Of a stretch of DNA of 18,220 bases, positions 1 to 6,732 are shown piece by piece (position 1 is the first letter of the stretch; each line of letters starts with the position of its first letter). Below the pieces are notes generated by a model. The model worked only from the letters and a program-made list of their open reading frames with translations, had not been told where the DNA came from and made no database searches. This DNA comes from JANQRV01 sp964533785 (GTDB lineage: Bacteria; Bacteroidota; Bacteroidia; Chitinophagales; Saprospiraceae): contig CAZHNG010000110.1 of NCBI GenBank assembly GCA_964533785.1, positions 1 to 18,220 of the forward strand, written 5' to 3'. The translations under genes were made by a program, and so were the position numbers.

Positions 1-1
1 A

Positions 2-1351
2 AAAGGCCCCTCCGAACAGAAAATAAAAAAAAAGGCCGTTTTCGGCCAGGCACTACATATTACGGGCGATGATGAACGCCAGGCTGATGCTGAGTTTAAC
101 ATGAGAGCCCTTAATGAGATTGGCGAGATCGAGGATGTTTTACGGGATTTTTTGGAAGAACAGGTGGTTAAGATCCGAAAAAACCTTTCTGCTGAATACC
201 CCGGTTTGCCGCAGGATATCGTCTGGCAGATCTTATCTCCACTCGCTACGCTGGAAGGCACCAAGGAACCCATGCTGGAAGATAGCTTATTTCAGCGCTT
301 AGGACATATTCCTACCGCGGCCATCAAGGAGGGATTGATACAATTGGAAAAAGGCCGGATCTTAAGGTACGATGAGAATGAAAAGCGTTATGAAGTGGCA
401 CACGATAGCCTCGCTAAACGCATTGCCGAACGACGCAGTGATGACGAGATTGCTTTGCTGGAGATCCAACGCCTAATTACCAACCAATTGGCCCTTAAAG
501 CAGAGGCACGGGAATTGTTCACCGAAAAACAGATGAATTTTATCGAGCCTTATTTGAATCAACTCCTTTTAGATGAAGAAGCCTCCGCATTAATCGAACA
601 AAGCCAACAGGCTATTTTCGCCAAAAAAGAAGAGGAAAAAAGAGAGGCAGAAGAAGAAAAACAACGGCTTTTGGAACGACAGGCCTTACTGGAGAAAAAC
701 CAGCGAACGCAACGGATGTTCATTCGTTTTATGGGGGCCGCATTGATCGTTGCTATTGCTTTGGGCAGTTTTGCTTACTATAGTTACCGAAAAAGTATTA
801 CCTCCGAAGCAGGGCGCGTGGAAGCATTAGGTGAGAAAGAAAAAGCTGAACGACTCGCCGCTCTTGAAAGAGCCAGAGCCGATTCTCTAGCGGCGGTTGC
901 CAGAGAAAAAGAAAGAGAAAAGTACAACCCGGAAATAAGAGCTATTACCCTCGATGAAGTAGAAGAAGCCCCTCTCTTATCAATTATAAAGCCAAGGGCA
1001 GAAGTTGATTCAATCTACTACATCGACGATGCCGGACGGCAAAACTATTTGTTCCGGCTCTGGCTTGATATGCCTAAAATACGGCAAAAAGAGATCAACA
1101 AGGTCACTTATTTTTTCAACCATCCTACCTTTTTCCCAAAGGATAAACCTTGGGGAGATCCTAAGTTTAACGGTAGCCGATATTACTCAGACATCCCGTC
1201 CAATTCCAATTTGCCGGATTTTGGGATTATTTACCAGGGTTTTACCTGCCTTGAAACCGTACAGGTTTGGATAGAACAAAAAAATACTGCTACGGTCGAT
1301 ACCCTTTATTTATCGATGTGTAAGGATTTGAGCGGAGGTTTGATTGATTAA
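2..1351 (+). CDS. nSTAND-type ATPase, C-terminal part, with membrane helix and probable pYEATS domain (5' truncated by window edge)
   Basis: The reading frame is open from base 2 with no stop, so the gene starts outside the window. The ATG at 101 is internal, because the residues before it (bases 62-100) belong to the same helical domain. Bases 100-460 encode a winged-helix-like region ending in the VAHDSLAKR motif (395-421), typical of the end of novel STAND NTPase modules in multidomain signalling and defence proteins. A charged coiled coil follows (620-715), then one membrane helix (716-790, start MFIRFMGAALIVAIAL), then a second coil. The last domain (about 1044-1330) has an LWLD strand, KVTYFFNHPTF (HPTF at 1121-1132) and FGIIYQGFTC, matching my recollection of prokaryotic YEATS domains. 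The P-loop and any effector domain would lie upstream and cannot be seen. The nSTAND call is fairly firm and the pYEATS call is probable. Role inferred: sensing and signalling at the inner membrane, possibly in immunity. Confidence 0.72.
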   Translation, partial: KGPSEQKIKKKAVFGQALHITGDDERQADAEFNMRALNEIGEIEDVLRDFLEEQVVKIRKNLSAEYPGLPQDIVWQILSPLATLEGTKEPMLEDSLFQRLGHIPTAAIKEGLIQLEKGRILRYDENEKRYEVAHDSLAKRIAERRSDDEIALLEIQRLITNQLALKAEARELFTEKQMNFIEPYLNQLLLDEEASALIEQSQQAIFAKKEEEKREAEEEKQRLLERQALLEKNQRTQRMFIRFMGAALIVAIALGSFAYYSYRKSITSEAGRVEALGEKEKAERLAALERARADSLAAVAREKEREKYNPEIRAITLDEVEEAPLLSIIKPRAEVDSIYYIDDAGRQNYLFRLWLDMPKIRQKEINKVTYFFNHPTFFPKDKPWGDPKFNGSRYYSDIPSNSNLPDFGIIYQGFTCLETVQVWIEQKNTATVDTLYLSMCKDLSGGLID

Positions 1352-1361
1352 TACTATAATC

Positions 1362-2201
1362 TTATAACTGGACCAACAATTCCGGCCGGTACTCAAAGTG
1401 CATAGAATCATAGTGGTACCATTTCCCTCCCCAAATGAACCCGTTTTTTTCGAATACCGCTACGATTTCATACGGAATGCTATTTTGGTAAGGAATGGAA
1501 TCCGATTCCTGAGGATTTTTCGTCGCCCATCGCCAATAATTGGCATACTTGACGTTGATGTCGATGGTCATCCCAAAACTGTGGCCGCTGAGTCGTTCCG
1601 TTCCGGCAATTTTTCGCCAGTTGAACGTTCCTCCGATATTTTGCAAATACTTGTGCAAATGCGGCTTCTGGTCTAACTCTTCCGATATCTTTTGCAACTG
1701 CTGAGCTACGCCATTGATCTTGGTAACCAATAATTTCTGCTTTAGCGTTGATGGTAACCAGATGATCTCCACTAAATTTTGGCGTACTTCTTCCCGCGTT
1801 TCTCCGTACATTTTCTTAAAAAACGGCTCATAGCGAATCCGGCCCGGATCTTGATTATGAGCAGGTGGTCGCTCCAACTCTCCCAATGGATATTCAAAGG
1901 CAAAATGATCCTGCAGATCGGGATAGTTCAACAATGAATCAAATGACTTGGCAGTGTTATGATCATCGTACAGCATTTTAGTTTGATCCCACCAAACGAT
2001 GGAGTCGGCAGTGCCTCCGACGATGAAATCGGGGTACGCCCGCATTAGTTTTTGGACACCCACTGGAATTTCTTTCTTTGGAGATGGTTCTTTGTCTAAA
2101 GGTGCTTTTTGCCCTGACTCTTTTTGTTGGAGGAAGCCGGAATCACAGCTTCCTAGCAAGATGATTAAGCAAAGAGATAAAAATGACTGGCATAAATTCA
2201 T
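1362..2201 (-). CDS. M15-family (VanY/M15_4-like) D-alanyl-D-alanine carboxypeptidase, lipoprotein
   Basis: A 279-residue protein. The N-terminus is a lipoprotein signal with lipobox LGSC (Cys19), followed by a short charged linker, so it should be anchored in the envelope and face the periplasm. The peptidase core is at the C-terminus. ERLSGHSFGMTIDIN carries the first zinc-ligand pair (His207, Asp214), and the segment around DSMHFEYRPEL carries the third (His268), after a GFIWGGKWYHYD strand. These are the SxHxxGxAxD and MHFE signatures of M15 zinc D-Ala-D-Ala peptidases, which trim or cleave peptidoglycan peptides. The middle (about 60-190) is less conserved. All expected metal ligands are present, so it should be active. 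The ATG at 2201 gives the signal peptide directly. It lies 34 bp downstream of the GH13 gene on the same strand and may share its transcript. It converges with the nSTAND gene, with only 10 bp between the stops. Confidence 0.85.
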   Translation of the reverse strand: MNLCQSFLSLCLIILLGSCDSGFLQQKESGQKAPLDKEPSPKKEIPVGVQKLMRAYPDFIVGGTADSIVWWDQTKMLYDDHNTAKSFDSLLNYPDLQDHFAFEYPLGELERPPAHNQDPGRIRYEPFFKKMYGETREEVRQNLVEIIWLPSTLKQKLLVTKINGVAQQLQKISEELDQKPHLHKYLQNIGGTFNWRKIAGTERLSGHSFGMTIDINVKYANYWRWATKNPQESDSIPYQNSIPYEIVAVFEKNGFIWGGKWYHYDSMHFEYRPELLVQL

Positions 2202-2235
2202 GTTCTTTACATTATTGGACTAACGTTCTGGACTA

Positions 2236-4917
2236 TTACTCCCGCACCCAAATCAACAAAGCACTCCCCTCCATCTGGATATCCATTTGCTGCCCACCTT
2301 TTAATTCCATGAGATTGCGATCGTCTTTCACGCCGTCCACATGGTTCACCTCTTTTGTATTGGCAACTAATTTCCAATTACCTTTGGGAATACTGACCCG
2401 TTCGAAAATCCGGCTTTGCGGACCTGCATTGAGCAGTACCATGACCTTATTATCTACAATATAGCCCAGCATACTTTCTTCCGTAGGCGTGATCCACTGG
2501 TAATAATCATCCCCAACTGCTTCACTTACCCGAAATACTTTCCCGTACTCAGATAACCGAAAAGCATTCATCCCCTTCCAAAAAGCATACATGTTGGCGT
2601 AGTCATTCGTGTTATTGCCCGTCGGTCTTTGCCCTACCGTTTCCCAAAGGAACTGGTTGGCAGTTCGGTGGTTATAAGTATCGCGATAACCGTGCATGTA
2701 TACTTTGTAACCCGCTTTGGTTTCCTTGACCACTTCTTTTAACGGGGCAGAAGCCTTACTGCGCATGATCTCCGAACCTCCGTGCGTAACAATGGGGCCT
2801 AGCGTGGTATACAATAAAGTGACCGCAATTTTGTATTCATCCTGATCTACTGCCAACCGGCCATCGAAATTATTGGTACCAAATTGATCCGCTAGCGCAA
2901 AATTATCGTGGATATCGAGGTAGCTGATACCACTGAGCGGTGTTTTATCATCCGGAAATTTATTAGCCAACCCTTTCATGACTTTATCCCGGTCGCTGTA
3001 TTTTCCTCCGGGCCAACCACGGTCCAATTGTTGATCCTTGAGTTCAAATACCGGACCTTTATAGGCATTTCGGCTATCGTCCTGGAAAAAGGTGATAGGG
3101 GAATCTTCCTTGTACCAATCCCAGTCGGGGTTATCTTCATAATTGGGATCGTTGGAACCGATCCAGGCTTCGCCGTAGACGATTTTATCCTCTCCTATGG
3201 CCTGTCTCAAAGCTATTAATGTTTGCTCATCTATCTGGCCGGCCAGATCGATCCTAAAGCCATCGATCCCAAACTCGTCGATATAGTATTTGCATTGATC
3301 TATCAACCAGCGCTGAACCATCGGCCGGTTTTCGGTTTTCACCTCATTGCCGTAGGCGCCGAGATGCTCTAAGTCTTTTGTGCGGTAATAGTATTGTTTG
3401 TCCAGGGCATTGAAGTTGAAAAACCAGAAATTACCATCCATATTCTCGCCGGTGTGATTAGGTACAATATCGATGATAACGGCAATATCTTTGTCGTGAA
3501 ATGCTTGCACCAGATCCCTGAGTTCCTCCCTTTCTGCTCCTGGCTCCTTATCTTTCGTCCGGTATCTCGATTCTACGGCCATGGCAAAGGTGGTACGGTA
3601 ACCCCATTGGTAATTTTCTTCACTAACGCCCTGGCTGATCATGTATGGATCATCCTGAAAGGAGGCTTTCCAATCGTCTGTTGGGAAATGCACGTATTCC
3701 TGCACGGGCATCAAGTGCACAACATTGATCCCCAGGTCCAGCAGGTAATCAAAGCCGATCTTTTCGCCCCTGCTGTTTTTCAAGCCAGGCGTGATCATAG
3801 CTTTAAAGGTTCCTTTCAGATTATCGGTAACGGGAAGCCGGTCGGTAAAGTCTTGTACGTGTACTTCATAGGCGATAACGTCTTCCATTTTGGGGATGCC
3901 ATTTTTCAACGGAGTTGCCGGTTGGGTTTTTCGCCAAATGCGGCATTTGCCCCAGGTATCATCACTTACACGGGCGTAAGGGTCCTTGATATGTACGGGG
4001 TTGGTGCTGTAAAAATGGTTTCCGGGCTCATCCGGGCCGTGAACGGTAAAATCGTAATAGGTACCGTGCAGATCTTCGGGAATGAAGATCTCCCAGACCC
4101 CTTCCTCGTCCTGGTACATATCCAGGGTTTGAAATGCCGTTTCGTCTTCTTTATCTTTATATAAATACAGTTTCACCAGGTTAGCCCGTGGAGCGAAAAT
4201 TCGGATCGTTGTAGACTGCCCGTCAATATTGGCTCCGAGTGCTTTATTGGAGTAAGTTTCTCTAAACCAGCCATCAAAAGAGCAGTGTGCCTTCAGGTTT
4301 GATGCGGGGATTTCCAGGAAATATACTCGCTTTTTATCCAAGGGCTGGACAGGAATGATCAAGGTTGTCGCAGATTCATTGGGCAGGACTGCCGCCACTT
4401 CAATTTCATAACCATTGGCATCCGTTATTTTGTACGCAGAAGGTTGTAAGGGGCGTTCTCCATTAACTACAGCCCAGATGAGCTTTTCGCCCCTTAATTC
4501 AGCAGTCAGGCCTACGGCATTTTCCTGCTGCATAAAAACGAGGTCTCCTCCTTTCTCGTTTTTTGCGGCAGCCGGCGGTGCCTGCCATTCCCCCTCGTCA
4601 ATCCGGAATTTGAATTTGGTATTGGGTTTAACAAGGCTGAAATCAGTATTATCAACGGTCAGGAGCCACTGTTCTCCCGTTTTTTTCAACATCCACTCTG
4701 TTTTACTTAGGTCTTGATCCCAATCCCTGAATTCTCCGGTGACGAATACTTTTTGCGGAATGACGTCATATAGGCCTTCATCAAGAATAAAAGTGAGTTG
4801 ATCTCCAAATACCGCGTACCCTTGCAATTTTTGCTCATCAGTAAAGGATTGGCAAAGTAACCTGGAGACCGTTAGCCCAATGAATAGGATGAATAGTATA
4901 AATCTGGACATTGACAT
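2236..4917 (-). CDS. Secreted GH13 family alpha-glucan hydrolase (type I pullulanase-like) with two N-terminal E-set/CBM domains
   Basis: 893 residues from the ATG at 4917. The frame is open up to 4974, but only TTG is available there, and the ATG gives a clean signal peptide (MSMSRFILFILFIG...CQ). A second ATG at 4911 is possible. Residues about 25-115 look like a glycogen-binding E-set domain (VFVTGEFRDWDQD). Residues about 220-330 are a CBM48-type domain (TTIRIFAPRANLVKLYLY). The TIM barrel has the four GH13 motifs: I DIVPNHT (His488), II GFRIDLAGQ (nucleophile Asp557), III VYGEAW (acid/base Glu583) and IV YLDIHDN (Asp671). YQWGY before motif I resembles the YNWGY signature of type I pullulanases. 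A short beta domain ends the protein. The predicted activity is hydrolysis of alpha-1,6 branches in pullulan, starch or glycogen outside the cytoplasm. The exact substrate is inferred; all catalytic residues are intact. It lies 57 bp downstream of comM and 34 bp upstream of the M15 gene. Confidence 0.88.
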   Translation of the reverse strand: MSMSRFILFILFIGLTVSRLLCQSFTDEQKLQGYAVFGDQLTFILDEGLYDVIPQKVFVTGEFRDWDQDLSKTEWMLKKTGEQWLLTVDNTDFSLVKPNTKFKFRIDEGEWQAPPAAAKNEKGGDLVFMQQENAVGLTAELRGEKLIWAVVNGERPLQPSAYKITDANGYEIEVAAVLPNESATTLIIPVQPLDKKRVYFLEIPASNLKAHCSFDGWFRETYSNKALGANIDGQSTTIRIFAPRANLVKLYLYKDKEDETAFQTLDMYQDEEGVWEIFIPEDLHGTYYDFTVHGPDEPGNHFYSTNPVHIKDPYARVSDDTWGKCRIWRKTQPATPLKNGIPKMEDVIAYEVHVQDFTDRLPVTDNLKGTFKAMITPGLKNSRGEKIGFDYLLDLGINVVHLMPVQEYVHFPTDDWKASFQDDPYMISQGVSEENYQWGYRTTFAMAVESRYRTKDKEPGAEREELRDLVQAFHDKDIAVIIDIVPNHTGENMDGNFWFFNFNALDKQYYYRTKDLEHLGAYGNEVKTENRPMVQRWLIDQCKYYIDEFGIDGFRIDLAGQIDEQTLIALRQAIGEDKIVYGEAWIGSNDPNYEDNPDWDWYKEDSPITFFQDDSRNAYKGPVFELKDQQLDRGWPGGKYSDRDKVMKGLANKFPDDKTPLSGISYLDIHDNFALADQFGTNNFDGRLAVDQDEYKIAVTLLYTTLGPIVTHGGSEIMRSKASAPLKEVVKETKAGYKVYMHGYRDTYNHRTANQFLWETVGQRPTGNNTNDYANMYAFWKGMNAFRLSEYGKVFRVSEAVGDDYYQWITPTEESMLGYIVDNKVMVLLNAGPQSRIFERVSIPKGNWKLVANTKEVNHVDGVKDDRNLMELKGGQQMDIQMEGSALLIWVRE

Positions 4918-4974
4918 TTTTATATTACTGCTTTTAAAAATATACGTTGAGTCAGCTAATAAATTTGGTAGCAA

Positions 4975-6531
4975 TTATCCTGCCCACCCTTCCCGGTCCA
5001 GGCTACGAAAATGAATAGCCTCTGCAATATGTTCGTGATTGATATTTTCATCGCCGGCCAAATCAGCAGCTGTTCTTGCAACTTTCAGGATACGGTCGTA
5101 AGCACGAGCTGAAAGTTGTAGCTTTTCCATCGCTTTTTTGATCAGGTTCTGGCCTACTGCACTGATCTGGCAGATTTCACGTACCATACGGCTAGGCATC
5201 TGCGCATTGCAATAGATGTTTGGTAATGACTCAAACCTTTTGCTTTGTATTTCCCGGGCCAGGGTAACGCGTTCTGCAATGGACCGACTGTCTTCACTGG
5301 AACGGCCCCGATTCGCCAGTTCGTCAAAAGAAACGGGAGTCACCTCAACGTGCAAGTCGATCCTGTCCAGTAAAGGACCGGAAATCTTGTTGAGATAACG
5401 CTTAATGACACCGGGATTGCAGACACAATCCTTTTCCGGATGGTTATAGTAGCCACAGGGGCAAGGGTTCATGGATGCGATCAGCATAAAGCTGGCAGGA
5501 TAATCCACCGTTATTTTGGCACGGGAGATCGTTACCTTGCGTTCTTCCATCGGTTGACGCAGTACTTCCAGAACGGTACGTTTAAACTCCGGCAGTTCAT
5601 CCAAAAACAATACGCCGTTGTGGGCCAGTGAAATCTCTCCCGGCAAAGGATTAGAACCGCCTCCCACCAAAGCTACATCACTAATGGTATGGTGAGGCGA
5701 CCGAAAGGGCCGCACAGCGACCAGCGCACTTTCAGGCGGTAATACTCCGGAAACCGAATGGATCTTGGTCGTTTCCAATGCTTCGTGCAAATTCAATGGC
5801 GGCAAGATGGTCGGCAAACGCCTTGCCAGCATCGTTTTTCCGGCTCCGGGCGGACCAATGAGAATAACATTGTGGCCGCCGGCAGCTGCTATTTCCAGGG
5901 CCCGCTTGATATTTTCCTGACCTTTAACATCAGAGAAATCCACTTCATAGTTGTGGATGGACTCAAAAAATTCATCCCGTGTATAGACTACCGTCGGCTC
6001 AATCGTGGGCTGACCGTTAACGATGTCAACGGCTTCCTTCAAATTGGTTATGCCGTAAACATCGAGGTCGTTAACGATCGCAGCTTCTCTGGCATTTACT
6101 TTGGGTAGGATTAACCCTTTGTATCCCGCTTTACGCGCTTGTATGGCAATCGGCAAAGCTCCTTTGATCGGCCGTAAACCACCGTCCAAAGATAGTTCTC
6201 CCATGATCACGTACTGATCAATAAGCGGTCCTTCAATTTGCTTAGTAGCGGCCAGGTACCCTACGGCCAAAGGCAGATCATAAGCTGATCCTTCTTTCCG
6301 GATATCAGCCGGCGCCAGGTTCATAACGGTTTTCAGCCGCAGCATCCGGTATCCCACATTTTTAATCGCCGCCTCAAGGCGCTGGAATCCTTCTTTGACG
6401 GCACTATCCGGCAATCCAACCAGAAAATAAAATTGCTTGCCCGGCATTACATTACCGCCAATATTTACTTCTACGGTAATGGTTTGTGCATCAACGCCTT
6501 GTACAGCGCTGGCATAAGTCTTTACTAGCAT
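4975..6531 (-). CDS. comM: YifB/ComM family Mg-chelatase-like AAA+ ATPase
   Basis: 518 residues, the usual length for YifB/ComM. The N-terminal domain (about 1-170) is the ChlI/Lon-C-like fold, with FYFLVGLPDSAVKE and MNLAPADIRKEGSAYDLPLA. The AAA+ core has Walker A GPPGAGKTML (Lys232), Walker B VLFLDELPEF, and SMNPCPCGYYNHPEKDC with a cysteine cluster seen in the family. The Mg_chelatase_C domain (about 400-515) contains LSARAYDRILKVARTAADL. In naturally competent bacteria ComM is a hexameric helicase that drives branch migration of incoming DNA during transformation; whether this organism is competent cannot be told from here. The start ATG at 6531 aligns with the conserved MLVKTYASAVQGVD beginning. 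It follows the S9 peptidase gene after a 201-bp repeat-filled gap and precedes the GH13 gene by 57 bp. No functional tie to the neighbours is apparent. Confidence 0.93.
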   Translation of the reverse strand: MLVKTYASAVQGVDAQTITVEVNIGGNVMPGKQFYFLVGLPDSAVKEGFQRLEAAIKNVGYRMLRLKTVMNLAPADIRKEGSAYDLPLAVGYLAATKQIEGPLIDQYVIMGELSLDGGLRPIKGALPIAIQARKAGYKGLILPKVNAREAAIVNDLDVYGITNLKEAVDIVNGQPTIEPTVVYTRDEFFESIHNYEVDFSDVKGQENIKRALEIAAAGGHNVILIGPPGAGKTMLARRLPTILPPLNLHEALETTKIHSVSGVLPPESALVAVRPFRSPHHTISDVALVGGGSNPLPGEISLAHNGVLFLDELPEFKRTVLEVLRQPMEERKVTISRAKITVDYPASFMLIASMNPCPCGYYNHPEKDCVCNPGVIKRYLNKISGPLLDRIDLHVEVTPVSFDELANRGRSSEDSRSIAERVTLAREIQSKRFESLPNIYCNAQMPSRMVREICQISAVGQNLIKKAMEKLQLSARAYDRILKVARTAADLAGDENINHEHIAEAIHFRSLDREGWAG

Positions 6532-6587
6532 TTAGAATAAGTTTGCGGGGCTAGGGTTAAAAAAGATACAAGTGCCTCGGGAACTAA

Positions 6588-6731
6588 ATGCCAGATGGAA
6601 GATGCCAGATTGTGTTAGGGAAAGGGTTACGTGTAAAAGTGTGGTCTTAAAGTAGTCGTATTCCACAAATAACACTCTTTATCCCTTAGTCCATAGCGTC
6701 TGGATTCTGGCATCTATCCTCTGGCATCTTT
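6588..6731. repeat. Imperfect long inverted repeat built from 7-bp repeats, between the S9 peptidase gene and comM
   Basis: The left arm starts with 7-bp units on the + strand: ATGCCAG (6588-6594), ATGGAAG (6595-6601) and ATGCCAG (6602-6608). The right arm carries the same family on the opposite strand: CTGGCAT (6721-6727), CTATCCT (6714-6720), CTGGCAT (6707-6713), CTGGATT (6700-6706), ATAGCGT (6693-6699) and TTAGTCC (6686-6692). Inside these, TTAGGG (6615-6620) faces CCCTTAG (6683-6689), and TGTGG (6640-6644) faces CCACA (6663-6667). The stretch could therefore fold into one imperfect hairpin with an 18-base loop. It fills the intergenic gap almost completely. It is not a canonical terminator, having long unequal arms and no terminal T run. 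It is either a repeat element of the genome or a processed RNA structure. Confidence 0.6.
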
Positions 6732-6732
6732 A

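Noticed and set aside
34..47. GGCCG-TTTT-CGGCC hairpin after a run of A near the left edge, looking like a terminator
   Set aside because: The nSTAND reading frame is open through it with plausible residues, and no T run follows on the + strand. Probably coincidental inside coding sequence.
101..103. ATG at 101 as the true start of the nSTAND-pYEATS gene
   Set aside because: The frame is open to base 2 and the preceding residues continue the same helical domain. A gene starting here would lack the ATPase core.
3394..4164. 256-codon open frame on the + strand inside the GH13 gene
   Set aside because: It lies antisense to a protein with all GH13 motifs, has no recognisable domain and looks like a shadow frame. 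The same holds for the 146-codon frame at 12688-13128 and the 141-codon frame at 16201-16626.
4918..4974. Extension of the GH13 protein to a TTG start abutting comM
   Set aside because: The extra 19 residues precede a clear signal peptide beginning at ATG 4917, and TTG is a poor start. The ATG is preferred.
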